From contig CAVSMH010000001.1 in assembly GCA_963728965.1 (NCBI GenBank), forward strand, positions 372,001 to 436,000: 64,000 bases of DNA, given 5' to 3'. Of this stretch, positions 16,959 to 26,993 are shown piece by piece. Made by a program: the position numbers and the translations under genes. The stretch is from DASQZT01 sp963728965 (GTDB taxonomy: Bacteria > Acidobacteriota > Terriglobia > Bryobacterales > Bryobacteraceae). The notes below the pieces were generated by a model. The model did not search any database. It saw only the letters and a list, made by a program, of their open reading frames with translations, and was not told where the DNA came from. Numbering within the stretch: position 1 is the stretch's first letter; each line of letters starts with the position of its first letter.

Positions 16959-17101
16959 GAGTCGACATTCTCCTTCGCTGCCCACCACTCCATCTGGCGG
17001 GGTGCGCCACTCCGGTGTCGCCGCGGGCTTGAGCCCCTCCAACAACATGGTTGCGTCGGCGTACCGCAACCGTATTTTAACCAATCGTGACAGTTGTTAG
17101 A

Positions 17102-18010
17102 ATGCTTAGTTTGATGTTCTGGTACCGTCTCCGATTGACGCTCGACATGATCAAGTTCGAGCATTCGGTGTTTGCCCTGCCTTTTGCCCTCACGGGAGCC
17201 CTGCTGGCCTTTCGTGAAAACGAGTATAGCCCGGGTGCCACCCTCTCTTCCACTGCCTGGAAACTGAGCTGGATCGTCGTGGCGATGGTGGCCGCCCGCT
17301 CCGCGGCGATGGCCTTCAACCGCCTCGTCGATGCCGAAATCGATGGCCGCAACCCTCGGACGAAGATGCGCCACCTGCCCGCCGGACTCCTCAGCCAGGG
17401 GTTCGGATGGGCGTTCGTGGTCATCACCTCGGCCGCCTTCCTCCTGGCTGCCGGCATGCTCAACGTGCTTTGCCTGCGCCTCGCGCCGCTGGCCCTGGCG
17501 TTCGTATTCTTCTATTCCTTCACCAAACGGTTTACCTCCTTTTCACACGTGGTCCTGGGGTTTTGCCTGGGAATCGCACCCGCCGCCGCGTGGATCGCCG
17601 TCCGCGGTTCGCTCGACCCGCGGATTCTCTGGCTCACCGCCGCCGTCACCTGCTGGACCGCTGGCTTCGATATCATCTATTCCTGCCAGGATTACGAATT
17701 CGATTGCGCCGAAGGCCTGGCCAGTGTGCCGCGGTTCGTGGGCATCGCCGGGGCGCTCCGCGTCGCCCGCGGGCTGCATCTCCTGATGATTCTGTGCCTG
17801 CTGGCATTGGTCCACTACCTGCACCTGGGGGCCTTCGCCCTGGTCGGCGTGGCGGCCATCGTGGCGCTGCTGGTTTACGAACATAGCCTCGTGAAACCGA
17901 ACGACTTGTCGCGCGTCAATGCGGCCTTCTTCACCATGAACGGATACGTCAGCGTGCTATTCTTTGTATTCTGGGCTGCTGACATTTTCCTCATCAAACC
18001 GGGTGCCTGA
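17102..18010 (+). CDS. mqnP: UbiA-family prenyltransferase, probable menaquinone (futalosine) pathway MqnP
   Basis: About 302 residues with eight or nine hydrophobic helices. The first Asp-rich motif NRLVDAEIDGRNPRT and the second DYEFDCAEGLASVP are the two prenyl-diphosphate/Mg sites of UbiA enzymes; IKFEHSVFALPFA is the typical N-terminal helix. Attaches a polyprenyl chain to an aromatic quinone precursor in the membrane. Because the next gene is mqnE, the substrate is probably the futalosine-pathway naphthoate rather than 4-hydroxybenzoate. Start uncertain: ATG at 17102, 17114 or 17147 and GTG at 17087 are all in frame. Confidence 0.88.
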   Translation: MLSLMFWYRLRLTLDMIKFEHSVFALPFALTGALLAFRENEYSPGATLSSTAWKLSWIVVAMVAARSAAMAFNRLVDAEIDGRNPRTKMRHLPAGLLSQGFGWAFVVITSAAFLLAAGMLNVLCLRLAPLALAFVFFYSFTKRFTSFSHVVLGFCLGIAPAAAWIAVRGSLDPRILWLTAAVTCWTAGFDIIYSCQDYEFDCAEGLASVPRFVGIAGALRVARGLHLLMILCLLALVHYLHLGAFALVGVAAIVALLVYEHSLVKPNDLSRVNAAFFTMNGYVSVLFFVFWAADIFLIKPGA

Positions 18011-18014
18011 AGCC

Positions 18015-19133
18015 ATGCATGTGGTCATCGACGATCCGCGCCTCGTTCCCATCCGCGACAAGGTCGAAGCCGGCCAACGGCTGTCGTTCGAAGAGGGCGT
18101 GGCGCTCTACCGCACCAACGATATCCTCGCCCTCGGGTATCTCGCCAATCTCGTTCGCGAGCGGCTCCACGGCCAGACCACGTACTTCAACGTCAACCGG
18201 CATATCAACCCCACCGATGTCTGCGTCGCCAGTTGCCGGCTCTGCGCGTTCGGCAAGCGCGTCCGCGACCCGAAAGCGTACACCATGTCGCTCGAGGAGG
18301 TGTGGCACCGCGCTGGCGAGGGTTGGAGCGAAGCCGTCACCGAGTTCCACATCGTCGGCGGACTCCATCCGGAGTTGACCCTGGACTGGTACTGCGAAAT
18401 GCTGCGCGGGCTGAAGCAGCGCTTCCCGCAGGTCCATCTGAAAGCCTTCACCATGGTGGAGATCGCCTACCTGGCGCGGCGCACCAAAATCTCCATCCGC
18501 GAAACGCTCGAACGCCTGCGCGATGCCGGTATGGATTCGCTGCCCGGAGGCGGCGCGGAAATCTTCAACGAGCGCGTGCGGCGCATTATCTGCGACCACA
18601 AGATCGACGGCCAGGAGTGGATCGATGCCGCGCGTGCGGCCCACCAGTTGGGACTCCGCTCCAACTGCACCATGCTCTACGGCCACATCGAAAACGACGA
18701 GGACCGCGCCGATCACCTGGTGCGGCTGCGCGCCTTACAGGATGAGACTCACGGCTTCGTGACCTTCATCCCGCTGGCTTTCCACCCCGACAATACGCCC
18801 TTGCAGCACATCCCGAAAACCACCGGGTTCGACGATATCAAGAACGTGGCGGTGGCCCGGCTGATGTTGGACAACATCCCGCACATCAAGGCCTACTGGG
18901 TGATGATGACACCCCGCATCGCGCAGATCGCGCTTCGCTTCGGCGCCGACGATATCGACGGCACCATCGTCGAGGAGCGCATTTACCACGATGCCGGCGC
19001 TACCACGATGCAAGGTTTGCGGCGCGCGGAATTGCTGCAACTCATCCGCAAGGCGGGGCGCGAGCCCGTCGAGCGCGACACACTATACCGCCCCGTCCAG
19101 CGCACCGAAAAAACCTTCACCGTCCTTGTGTAG
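18015..19133 (+). CDS. mqnE: Aminofutalosine synthase (radical SAM)
   Basis: 372 residues. The radical SAM cysteines are in CVASCRLCAF (C-x3-C-x2-C), preceded by VNRHINPTDVC. HIVGGLHPEL, SLPGGGAEIFNERVR, NCTMLYGHIE, IPLAFHPDNT and AYWVMMTPRIAQIALRFGADDIDGT match MqnE rather than the paralogous cyclase MqnC. MqnE joins the SAM-derived adenosyl radical to 3-[(1-carboxyvinyl)oxy]benzoate to form aminofutalosine in the alternative menaquinone route. Starts four bases after the UbiA-type gene. MqnA, MqnC and MqnD are not in this window. Confidence 0.93.
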   Translation: MHVVIDDPRLVPIRDKVEAGQRLSFEEGVALYRTNDILALGYLANLVRERLHGQTTYFNVNRHINPTDVCVASCRLCAFGKRVRDPKAYTMSLEEVWHRAGEGWSEAVTEFHIVGGLHPELTLDWYCEMLRGLKQRFPQVHLKAFTMVEIAYLARRTKISIRETLERLRDAGMDSLPGGGAEIFNERVRRIICDHKIDGQEWIDAARAAHQLGLRSNCTMLYGHIENDEDRADHLVRLRALQDETHGFVTFIPLAFHPDNTPLQHIPKTTGFDDIKNVAVARLMLDNIPHIKAYWVMMTPRIAQIALRFGADDIDGTIVEERIYHDAGATTMQGLRRAELLQLIRKAGREPVERDTLYRPVQRTEKTFTVLV

Positions 19134-19238
19134 CCCGCTTTCGGCTTGACCAGCGCGGGCCGGAGTGCGAGGCTGATTCATTGGGCGTCGCGCTCCGCTG
19201 CCAACCGGACTTGCGCGCCGTTTTCCTGGAGATCCGAC

Positions 19239-20309
19239 ATGAGGAACCACTGCCAAAGCCGCTGTTGTAGACGCCGAAGCTTCCTTGCCATCCTGCCGAT
19301 GATGGTTGCCCTGTTTCCCGCAATTGTTCAAGCCGACCAGGTCGTGATGAAGAACGGCGACCGCGTCACCGGCAGCATCATCAAGCAGGATGGCAAGGAG
19401 ATTACCATCAAAACGGCTCTGTTCGGAACGGTCACCGCGCCATGGGACCAGGTGGCCTCCATCCAGTCCGAACAGCCGGTGAACCTGGTGCTCAAGAATG
19501 GCCAGACCCTGGTGGGCCCGCTCTCCACCAGCCAGGGGCGAATGGAGATTGGAACCACCTCGATTGCGCCGGAGAACGTCGCCGCCATCCGCAATCCCGA
19601 CCAGCAGAGGGCCTATGAGCGCCTGCTCCACCCGACGCTGCGGGAGCTGTGGTCGGGCAACGTGATCCTCGGCTGGGCCGGCACCAACGGCAACGCCAAG
19701 ACCCTCACCTTCACCACCACGCTGGACGCTGCGCGCACCACCAGCACCGACAAGACGTCCATCACCTTCAACCTGATCAAGGCATCTGCCCTGGTAGACG
19801 GCACGAGTGCCAGCACCGCCGAAGCCGCGCGAGGCGGAATCGCCTACGACCACAACGTGAGCCATCGCCTTTTCGTGAACGCCTTTAATGACTACGAATA
19901 CGACAAATTCCAGAGACTGGACCTGCGCTTCGTCCTCGGCGGAGGCTTCGGTTATCACGCCGTGAAAGGCCCCCGCGCCTCCCTGGATGTCCTTGGCGGC
20001 GCCGCCTTCAACCACTCCGCCTTCAGCACGCCCCTGACTCGCAACAATGGCGAGGCGTTCTGGGGCGACGAGTATTCGTTCAAGCTGAATTCGATCACCT
20101 CCCTCACCCAGGCCTTCCGCATGTTCAACCAACTGTCGGACACGCACGCCTACCGGGTGAACGCCGATTTGGCTTTCACCACCCGGCTGAGGCGATGGCT
20201 CAGTTGGAACGTCTCGTTGAGCGATCGCTTTCTCAGCGACCCGGTTCCCGGCCGCAAAACCAACGACTGGCTGTACACCACCGGGCTGGGCGTGACGTTC
20301 GGGAAATAA
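19239..20309 (+). CDS. DUF481 outer-membrane beta-barrel protein
   Basis: 356 residues from the ATG preceded by TGGAG seven bases upstream. A basic N-terminus and hydrophobic core (FLAILPMMVALFPAIVQA) form a signal peptide. Two related SH3-like stretches follow: VVMKNGDRVTGSI at about 35 and LVLKNGQTLVGPL at about 85. The remainder (from GNVILGWAGTNGNA) alternates aromatic/hydrophobic residues as in an outer-membrane barrel and ends YTTGLGVTFGK. DUF481 proteins were first noted as salt-induced outer-membrane proteins; function is unknown. It stands alone after mqnE with a 105-base gap. Confidence 0.82.
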   Translation: MRNHCQSRCCRRRSFLAILPMMVALFPAIVQADQVVMKNGDRVTGSIIKQDGKEITIKTALFGTVTAPWDQVASIQSEQPVNLVLKNGQTLVGPLSTSQGRMEIGTTSIAPENVAAIRNPDQQRAYERLLHPTLRELWSGNVILGWAGTNGNAKTLTFTTTLDAARTTSTDKTSITFNLIKASALVDGTSASTAEAARGGIAYDHNVSHRLFVNAFNDYEYDKFQRLDLRFVLGGGFGYHAVKGPRASLDVLGGAAFNHSAFSTPLTRNNGEAFWGDEYSFKLNSITSLTQAFRMFNQLSDTHAYRVNADLAFTTRLRRWLSWNVSLSDRFLSDPVPGRKTNDWLYTTGLGVTFGK

Positions 20310-20397
20310 GCCGGCCGCCGGGTCGCGACTCCAATACCACTCCCGACCTTTCCGACACGCGGGAGATCCTGGCCCGATCCTCGTGCCGCACGTCAGG

Positions 20398-20847
20398 TTA
20401 TTGCGCCGCCAGGATGTGGTCCAGGTGGTGCTGCATGTGACCGATGTAATCGACGATGAGAGCTTCCAGGCTGCCGCTCCAATGCTCCCCCACCCGGCAG
20501 CGGACGGAAAGCCGCTCCTCGGGAATGCGGCCGATCGTCGCGGCCAGCGTGCGATTCAGGCGCGTCCACGTCTCGATCAGTTCGCTCCACGGCATGACCG
20601 CGTAGCCGCCCATCTGAACCCACCCCGGCCCATCGTAGGAAGGACCGGAGTACTCGCCCGCCAGCGCTGCCGTGATGAAGCGGACGCGATTGTTGGTGGC
20701 CGAGTCGATCAGGTGTCCGAGTTCCTCTTTCTTTGACCACCCTCCCCGATCGGGCGGCCGGGCGCCTGCCGCCGGATCGGAAATTGCCCGCAGCCACTCT
20801 CCTCCGGCAGCCACCGCCGCGTCGAGCCGCTCCGCCAGTGTCGCCAT
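20398..20847 (-). CDS. DinB-superfamily protein
   Basis: 149 residues. A four-helix DinB-like metal-binding fold is suggested by WSKKEELGHLIDSATNN near residue 40 and the C-terminal DYIGHMQHHLDHIL, which provide the His residues that bind a divalent metal in this superfamily. Related proteins are thiol-dependent transferases or of unknown role. The gene starts 7 bases after the end of the large TonB-dependent receptor on the same strand, so it is probably its last operon member; no functional link is obvious. Confidence 0.8.
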   Translation of the reverse strand: MATLAERLDAAVAAGGEWLRAISDPAAGARPPDRGGWSKKEELGHLIDSATNNRVRFITAALAGEYSGPSYDGPGWVQMGGYAVMPWSELIETWTRLNRTLAATIGRIPEERLSVRCRVGEHWSGSLEALIVDYIGHMQHHLDHILAAQ

Positions 20848-20854
20848 CCGGCCC

Positions 20855-23800
20855 TTAGAAATTCAATCGCATCACGAATTCCATGATCCGCCCGCCGGGG
20901 TCGTTGGTGTTGGACAGATCCCGGTACGCCCCGTTATTGGGAATCTGGCCAAACGCCGAACCGATCGTCGACGTAGTCGTGATGCCGTTGCCCGGCGAGA
21001 ACAGCAGGAAGTTCGTCAGGTTGAAGACGTTCAACGCCTGCGCCCGAAATTCCAGGTTGACCCGCTCGCGGATGCGCGTCCTCTTGACCAGGCTGACATC
21101 CCATTTCTGCTGCCACGGGCCGTATAGGAAAATGTTCTGCCCCAGTTCCCCGGCGGTGGTTGGTGGACCGACATACGGCTGGTTCGGATCGAGGTTGGCG
21201 AGCGTTTTGCCGCCCACTTCAAACGCTGCCAGGCTGTTGTCCACCAGGCTCTGGGGCAGGAAATAGACCGTCCCCAATCCCTGCGCATTGGTCGTCTTGC
21301 GGAGCGACAGCATGCCCTGGAGTTGGGATGCCGTGAGGCCGTGCAGCACCACACCGGAGTCGTTCTGGTTGAGGGTGCCCCGGCCGCTCTGCAATTTGAT
21401 GGGCGACCCGGATTGGATGCGCGTCACCGACGCCAGTTCCCACCCCTCGAGCGCTTTCCGGGCGGGGACGAAATGCACCTGGCCCAGGAAATGGCGCCCC
21501 GGGCCGAACGGCAGTTCATAAATCCAGTTCAGTTTCACCGCATGGCGGATGTCGAACGGCGAAGGCGATTTGTCCAGCCCGACGTTGCGCAGCGTGCTGT
21601 AGCTTCCGCCGCGCCCCTGGCTGAGTTCGTTGGTGATCGAATGACTCCACGTGTAGCTGGCCTGAAACAGCAGTCCCAGCGACAGCCGGCGCCGCGCCTC
21701 CACCTGCAAGCCGTGATAGGTGGTGTTGCCTCCGTTGACCACCAGGTTGGCCGCTCCGCTCCCCAACGTGGGATTCACCTGGAACATGTTGATCGGGTAT
21801 CCGGCCGCCCTCAGCCGGTTCATGTCGGCCGCCGTGGTGGCAATGGTCCGCGCCAGGTTCCCCGCCTGGCCGCGCACCAACTGGTTCGCGGTCGTCTGGT
21901 CATTGCTGGTATTGAGCGCCACCGGAATGATCTGGAGGGGCCGCTGCCCGGCCAGTCCCTGGTTGCTGAAGTTGTTGGTGGGTGTGGCGCCGATGGGCTG
22001 CGCCGCGCGCGCGATGGCCAGGTTGTGGGCCGCTGCCTGGAAATCGGCCAGGAACCCGTTCTCCAGGATGTTGGTCTCGTTCAGATTCTCGGTGCGCCAC
22101 AGGTCCGTTCCGTGATTGCCGACATAGCGCACTTCCATCACCGTGTCCCGCGTCAACTCCCGCTGGAACCCGATGTTCCAGCTCTGCACGTATCCCACCT
22201 TCAGATTGGGGCTGAACTCGTTCGCGTTGTTTCCCGACACTGCCGCCAGGGGAAAGCTGGGCGTCGTCGGCGCCGCACGCGACGGCAGCGACGGATCGCG
22301 GAAGAGCACCGATCCGGGAGACCCGAATTGCGCCGGAAAATTGCCCGGATCGACGCTTGTGGTCACCGTCCGGCCCTGATTTCCACCCCACACCGAAAAC
22401 GTGCCGGCATCTTCCCGAATCGTGGAAATCGCATATCCCGCGCGCAGCACACTCTGCCCGTCGCGGCCGAACAGCCAGGAGAGCGGCCTGGCATCACCCT
22501 TGGGAAGTTGCCACGCCATGCCGATCGAAGGTGCCAGCTTGCCCCATCCCTCGTCGTATCCGGACGTGCCCGGCGTCACCAGGTTGAACTCCGTGGCCGT
22601 CCCCGTGAGGGTGTTCGGCGCGAACAGGTTCCCCACGCCCGAAACGCCCCACACGCCTTCGTATCCCGGCCGCGTGTACACGCCATTCAGGTTCACCGGC
22701 GGATTCTGCCGGTCCCACCGCAACCCGTAGTTCGCCGTCAGCCGGGGGCTGAGCCGCCACGAGTCCTGCACGTACAGCCCGAACTCGCGCTGCTGGTTCC
22801 GCACGATGGGCTGGTTGACGCCGTATGTCTTCGTCTTCTCGTCCAGCACCACGCTGTTGTTGACGTTGGACACGCGCCCCGTCAGCAAGGCGTAGAGATT
22901 GCCGGCGTCGGTCAGGTTGCCGGCGGTCGCTCCCGGAAAATTCGCGGTGGTGAAAATGCTCGTCGCGCCGGTGTTGATCGGATCGTTGGCGGCCAGTCCG
23001 AAGGTCACACCGGGGACGAACGGCGCCCCGCTGCTGGCCGTCGTCCACGAGTTCACCTGGGTGAAACTGCCGCCGAAATTCCACAGGTGCTGACCCTCGG
23101 CAAACGTCAGGTTGGCGTTGCCCTGCTTGAGTGGAGTGTTGCGCCGCGACTGTCCCGTGGTGCGGTAGGCGCAGCCGATGTAGGCGGTCGCGCAGGTGGT
23201 GGCGCTGGTTCCGCCGAAGATCGGCGAGTATCCCCGCCACTGCTCGAAATCCGCGGCCGAGATACCATTATTGAAGATCACCGTGCCGCCCACCAGCCCG
23301 AACCGCACTTCGCTGGTCAATCGGGGAGTCAACGTGGAGCGCAGCGCTGCCACGGCGGAAAACGAAATGCCGCCCTGGTTGCCCGGCTCGGTCCCGTTCA
23401 GCACGTTCCCCGTCCCCGGATAGACCGGGCTGGCTGTGCCGACGTTCACCCCATCCGGGCTGCGCAGGTTGGTCTGGTAGTTGTAAACGAACTCCAGGTG
23501 GTGCTTCTCGGTCACGTTGTAGTCCAGGCGTACCGTCGGGAAGTTGCGGTTGTTGGCCCCCTTGCTCTGAAAGTCGAGGCTGTTGCGGTTGTAGTCGCTA
23601 TTGCTGGCGACCCGGCTTTTCAAGCCCGGCTGCCCGTTGGTCAGCGTTGCCACCTGGGCAAACGTCTGGGCGAGCAGCGGATCGGGGGTCGCGGGATACC
23701 CGTTCGCCGCGGCCAACTGGTACAGGTTCACCGTGCGCACCACCCCACCGGAGCTGTAGGTAAACACGCCCCCGAGCGCGCCCGGCGCCAGTATCATCCC

Positions 23801-24727
23801 GGTCGGCTCGGTATAGGTCTGCGGCAGCCGAAAGGCTTCGAAGGCGGCGAAGAAGAACAGCTTGTTGCGCCGGATCGGCCCGCCCACCGTGCCGCCGAAC
23901 TGGTTGAACACAATGTGGTCGCGAGGCAGCCCGTTGATGTTGTTGTAGTAGAAGTTCGAGTTCAGGTCCTGGTTGCGGTGCTGCTCGAACAGGCCCCCGT
24001 GCCATTCGTTGGAACCGCTGCGCGTCACCATCTTCACCTGGTAGGCGCCCTCGGCATTGCTGTCCGCTCCCGCCGAGGCGCTGCTTACGGTCATTTCCTC
24101 GATGGCGTCGGCGCGCGGAAAAATGGCATTAAAGAAACCGTCGCTCGATTTGTTGGCGTTGTCCTGGATATTGATCCCGTCGAGCGTCACGTTCATCGCC
24201 GCTTGCGGCAGTCCGTAGACCGACGTGCTGCGCGGTACTCCCGGCGTGGCGCTCCCCGGCTGGGTCACGATCAGCTCCGTCAGATTCCGGCTGGTAAACG
24301 GCAGCTCGTGCAGTTGCCTCCCCACCAGCGTGGAAGTCACCGTGGCAGTTTGCGTCTGTAACACTTCGGCGCCCGCCGAAACTTCGATCGTCTCGGTGAG
24401 CGCGCCGACTTCGAGGGTGAGGTTAACTGTCGCCGGTACTCCGGCATCGATCTTCACGTTGGCCGCGGTGGCGCTCTTGAAGCCCGGGTGGCTCACCGTG
24501 ACGGTGTAGGTCGCCGTCGCCATCGAAGGCAGCACCCAGAACCCTCTCTCGTTGGTCACCGCGCGGAACCCTTGGCCGTTCACGTTGTTAACGATCTTCA
24601 CATCGGCTGCCGGAACTCCCGCTCCCTGGGAATCGGTGACGGTGCCTTCCAGGCGCCCGGTGGTGACTTGGGCCATCCCCATCAGGCCAAGGCAAACAAG
24701 GATACAACCTGCCGTAACAATTTTCAT
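20855..24727 (-). CDS. Oar-like TonB-dependent receptor with carboxypeptidase-regulatory domain
   Basis: 1290 residues, outer membrane. A signal peptide (MKIVTAGCILVCLGLMGMAQ) is followed by a carboxypeptidase D regulatory-like beta-sandwich (about 25-105, GRLEGTVTDSQGAGVPAADV). A plug domain follows (about 115-250, with LPFTSRNLTELIVTQPG and NVTLDGINIQDNANKSSDG). A long barrel ends in the aromatic C-terminus FVMRLNF recognised by the BAM machinery. Acidobacteria encode dozens of such receptors, presumed to import glycans, peptides or metal complexes; the substrate cannot be told. A good promoter lies 59 bases upstream and AGAGGAG before the ATG. Confidence 0.93.
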   Translation of the reverse strand: MKIVTAGCILVCLGLMGMAQVTTGRLEGTVTDSQGAGVPAADVKIVNNVNGQGFRAVTNERGFWVLPSMATATYTVTVSHPGFKSATAANVKIDAGVPATVNLTLEVGALTETIEVSAGAEVLQTQTATVTSTLVGRQLHELPFTSRNLTELIVTQPGSATPGVPRSTSVYGLPQAAMNVTLDGINIQDNANKSSDGFFNAIFPRADAIEEMTVSSASAGADSNAEGAYQVKMVTRSGSNEWHGGLFEQHRNQDLNSNFYYNNINGLPRDHIVFNQFGGTVGGPIRRNKLFFFAAFEAFRLPQTYTEPTGMILAPGALGGVFTYSSGGVVRTVNLYQLAAANGYPATPDPLLAQTFAQVATLTNGQPGLKSRVASNSDYNRNSLDFQSKGANNRNFPTVRLDYNVTEKHHLEFVYNYQTNLRSPDGVNVGTASPVYPGTGNVLNGTEPGNQGGISFSAVAALRSTLTPRLTSEVRFGLVGGTVIFNNGISAADFEQWRGYSPIFGGTSATTCATAYIGCAYRTTGQSRRNTPLKQGNANLTFAEGQHLWNFGGSFTQVNSWTTASSGAPFVPGVTFGLAANDPINTGATSIFTTANFPGATAGNLTDAGNLYALLTGRVSNVNNSVVLDEKTKTYGVNQPIVRNQQREFGLYVQDSWRLSPRLTANYGLRWDRQNPPVNLNGVYTRPGYEGVWGVSGVGNLFAPNTLTGTATEFNLVTPGTSGYDEGWGKLAPSIGMAWQLPKGDARPLSWLFGRDGQSVLRAGYAISTIREDAGTFSVWGGNQGRTVTTSVDPGNFPAQFGSPGSVLFRDPSLPSRAAPTTPSFPLAAVSGNNANEFSPNLKVGYVQSWNIGFQRELTRDTVMEVRYVGNHGTDLWRTENLNETNILENGFLADFQAAAHNLAIARAAQPIGATPTNNFSNQGLAGQRPLQIIPVALNTSNDQTTANQLVRGQAGNLARTIATTAADMNRLRAAGYPINMFQVNPTLGSGAANLVVNGGNTTYHGLQVEARRRLSLGLLFQASYTWSHSITNELSQGRGGSYSTLRNVGLDKSPSPFDIRHAVKLNWIYELPFGPGRHFLGQVHFVPARKALEGWELASVTRIQSGSPIKLQSGRGTLNQNDSGVVLHGLTASQLQGMLSLRKTTNAQGLGTVYFLPQSLVDNSLAAFEVGGKTLANLDPNQPYVGPPTTAGELGQNIFLYGPWQQKWDVSLVKRTRIRERVNLEFRAQALNVFNLTNFLLFSPGNGITTTSTIGSAFGQIPNNGAYRDLSNTNDPGGRIMEFVMRLNF

Positions 24728-24785
24728 TCGGGAACTCCTCTAGATGTTGAGCGACGGTGCTCAGACCCCTGGGTGGTGGCATACA

Positions 24786-24814
24786 TATTACCGGTGCCGG
24801 CCGCGCGGGTCAAT
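24786..24814 (-). promoter_or_regulatory. Predicted sigma-70-type promoter of the 1290-residue TonB receptor gene
   Basis: Read on the - strand: TTGACC (24814-24809), a 17-base spacer, then TAATAT (24791-24786). Both hexamers differ from consensus by one base and the spacing is ideal. The start would be near 24779, giving a leader of about 52 bases to the ATG at 24727. Confidence 0.6.
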
Positions 24815-24922
24815 AGATTTGAAGGTTAAACGAGGTTAATCGCCGCATCCCCAATTCGGCCGCCGGGCGTTGTATCATGAATTCCGTTTGATTTGGTGGC
24901 GACCCCACCGCGGAGGAAGTGA

Positions 24923-26926
24923 ATGACGAAACGACGATGGCACACCGCTTTACTTGCTGCAGCGGCCCTGGCCGTTCCGATCCTGGCTCTGGCCGACGTG
25001 AGCGGGACACCCGCGTTGAAAGTGAACGAGACCCTGAACCTGGATACCGGTGCGGTCGGGACGTCGGGAGGTGACATCGTTTGGAACGGCACCGCCATCA
25101 GCCCCCAATCGGGCGTCACCCTGTTCTCGAGCGATTTAGTGCCGGTCTCCGCTTTCGACGCCGTGGACGGAAATCTCTTGGCCTCGCTGGCTGCGCTCTA
25201 CAACACGCAACCGGTCCCCGTGCCCGCTCCGACGAGTGGTGTGTTAATCGCGGTTCACACGAAGGGCGGGCATTATGCCAAACTCCTCGTGACGCGCGGC
25301 GCTGCGACCGATCCGATTGGCGTCAAGTTCACCACGTTTGGCGAAACCACCGGCGGGGGCGGGGGACCGAACGGCAACGGCCCTGCCATCACCACGGTCC
25401 AGAACAACTACGGCCTGATTTCACCCGGACTCCCCAACTACGGTTTGGCTCCCGGGACCCTCTTTTTCATTCAAGGCTCGAATCTGGCGAACACCACCAC
25501 GGACCTGTTATCCAGTGCCGCGCCGGGTTTGCAGACCTCCGTCAGCGGCGTCATCGTATCCGTCACCGTCGGCAGCACCACTTTGCAGTGCCCCCTCTAC
25601 TATCTCTCTCCCACCCAGGTGGATGCGGTTCTGCCGGGGACGACTCCGTTGGGCAACGGGACGATCAGCGTCAACAACAACGGCACCATCAGTGCAACCT
25701 TTCCGGTGGTTGTCGTGCAGAGCGCCTTCGGCATACTGAGCTACAACGGTAGCCTCGGCGCCGCCTATGACCTCGACTACGCCCTGATCACCGCCACCAA
25801 CGCCGCCAATCCGAACCAGGTCATCGTGCTATGGGGCTCCGGCGTGGGCGGTGATCCGAGCAATGACGATAAGCTGTTTCCTCAGAAGCAGAACGATCTG
25901 ACGAGTGTTCCCATGCAGGCGTATGTGGGCGGCGTTCAGGCGGCCATCGCCTACCGCGGCCGGTCGCAATACCCAGGCGTCGATCAGGTCGTCCTGACGA
26001 TTCCGGCTTCTGTGCCCACCGGGTGTTATGTTTCCCTCACCGTGGTCAGCGGAAACATCGTCAGCAATTCGGTCACGATCCCGATCGCTGCCAGTGGGAA
26101 AACTTGCTCGGATGCCGGATCCAGCCTTCCTCCGGACGTGCTTTCGGGCCTAAGCGGCAAGACCACCATCCGGGAGGGAGTGCTGAGCGTGGGTCAAGCC
26201 ACCAGCATCAGCTCCTCCGGCACCGAAACCACTCGCGCCCTCGGCGGTTTCTTTCAAAGTGTTTCCGGCTTTGGCACTTCGGCCGCGGCCAACCAGGTCT
26301 CCATGGGGAGTTGCATCGTCTACAATAGCCTCGGCAGTTCCGATTCGTCCTCAGGCGTGAGCACTACCGGTCTCGATGCCGGGGCTTCGATTTCCGTCAC
26401 CGGTCCCGCGGGTTCGCTCAGTATGCCGCAACTGTCGCTGCCGGGGGTTGGGGCGGGATATTACGCCCCGACGGCGACCGTACCGGCCAGCTTTATTCCG
26501 GCCGGCGGCGGCACATTCACTTTCGACAACGGCTCCGGCGGCGCCGATGTGAAACACTTCAACACCAGCCTTGCCCTGCCGGCGGCGCTGACTTGGACCA
26601 ATGCCGCGCAAGTGGCCTCGGTGACTCGCTCGCAAGGAGTCTCGGTGACGTGGACCGGCGGCGCCTCCGGGTCGTACGTCAGTATCGGCGGTTCATCGAC
26701 AGCCACCATCAATGGCAAACTGGTCACCGTCACCTTCGCATGCCAGGCTCCCGTCGCTGCCGGCCAGTTTTCGGTTCCCGTGCCGGTCCTGCTGGCGATG
26801 CCCCCGGGCAATGGTTCCCTGATCGTCGGCGACTACACCAACTTCCAGCTCTTCACGGCCTCCGGACTCGATTTCGGGATCCTGGTGGGCGCCGCGACGA
26901 CTTCCAAGAGCCTCGCTTATAACTGA
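24923..26926 (+). CDS. Secreted protein with TIGR03437 (Solibacter-type) domain
   Basis: 667 residues, signal peptide ending ALA-D at about 24. After a short N-terminal region and a Gly/Pro/Asn-rich linker (about 142-155) comes a domain at about 157-395 starting NNYGLISPGLPNYGLAPGT with GSNLA, YYLSPTQVDAVLPG and LWGSGVGGDPSND. This is the TIGR03437 domain, known almost only from Solibacter-like acidobacteria and of unknown function, probably an extracellular beta-sandwich. The C-terminal ~270 residues are Ser/Gly/Thr-rich beta-type sequence. GGAGGAAGTGA precedes the ATG. It is transcribed divergently from the TonB receptor. Confidence 0.85.
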   Translation: MTKRRWHTALLAAAALAVPILALADVSGTPALKVNETLNLDTGAVGTSGGDIVWNGTAISPQSGVTLFSSDLVPVSAFDAVDGNLLASLAALYNTQPVPVPAPTSGVLIAVHTKGGHYAKLLVTRGAATDPIGVKFTTFGETTGGGGGPNGNGPAITTVQNNYGLISPGLPNYGLAPGTLFFIQGSNLANTTTDLLSSAAPGLQTSVSGVIVSVTVGSTTLQCPLYYLSPTQVDAVLPGTTPLGNGTISVNNNGTISATFPVVVVQSAFGILSYNGSLGAAYDLDYALITATNAANPNQVIVLWGSGVGGDPSNDDKLFPQKQNDLTSVPMQAYVGGVQAAIAYRGRSQYPGVDQVVLTIPASVPTGCYVSLTVVSGNIVSNSVTIPIAASGKTCSDAGSSLPPDVLSGLSGKTTIREGVLSVGQATSISSSGTETTRALGGFFQSVSGFGTSAAANQVSMGSCIVYNSLGSSDSSSGVSTTGLDAGASISVTGPAGSLSMPQLSLPGVGAGYYAPTATVPASFIPAGGGTFTFDNGSGGADVKHFNTSLALPAALTWTNAAQVASVTRSQGVSVTWTGGASGSYVSIGGSSTATINGKLVTVTFACQAPVAAGQFSVPVPVLLAMPPGNGSLIVGDYTNFQLFTASGLDFGILVGAATTSKSLAYN

Positions 26927-26993
26927 GGTTTCGCAAAGACGGCCTCCGGTCGCACGCGATCGACGTGCGTAAGATAGTAGCGGAGACCGAAAC

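Noticed and set aside
21323..24361. A 1012-codon open frame on + opposite the large TonB receptor
   Set aside because: It mirrors the receptor's codon structure in GC-rich DNA, is rich in Arg/His/Pro with no domain-like pattern, and the receptor frame has a signal peptide, domains, promoter and ribosome-binding site.
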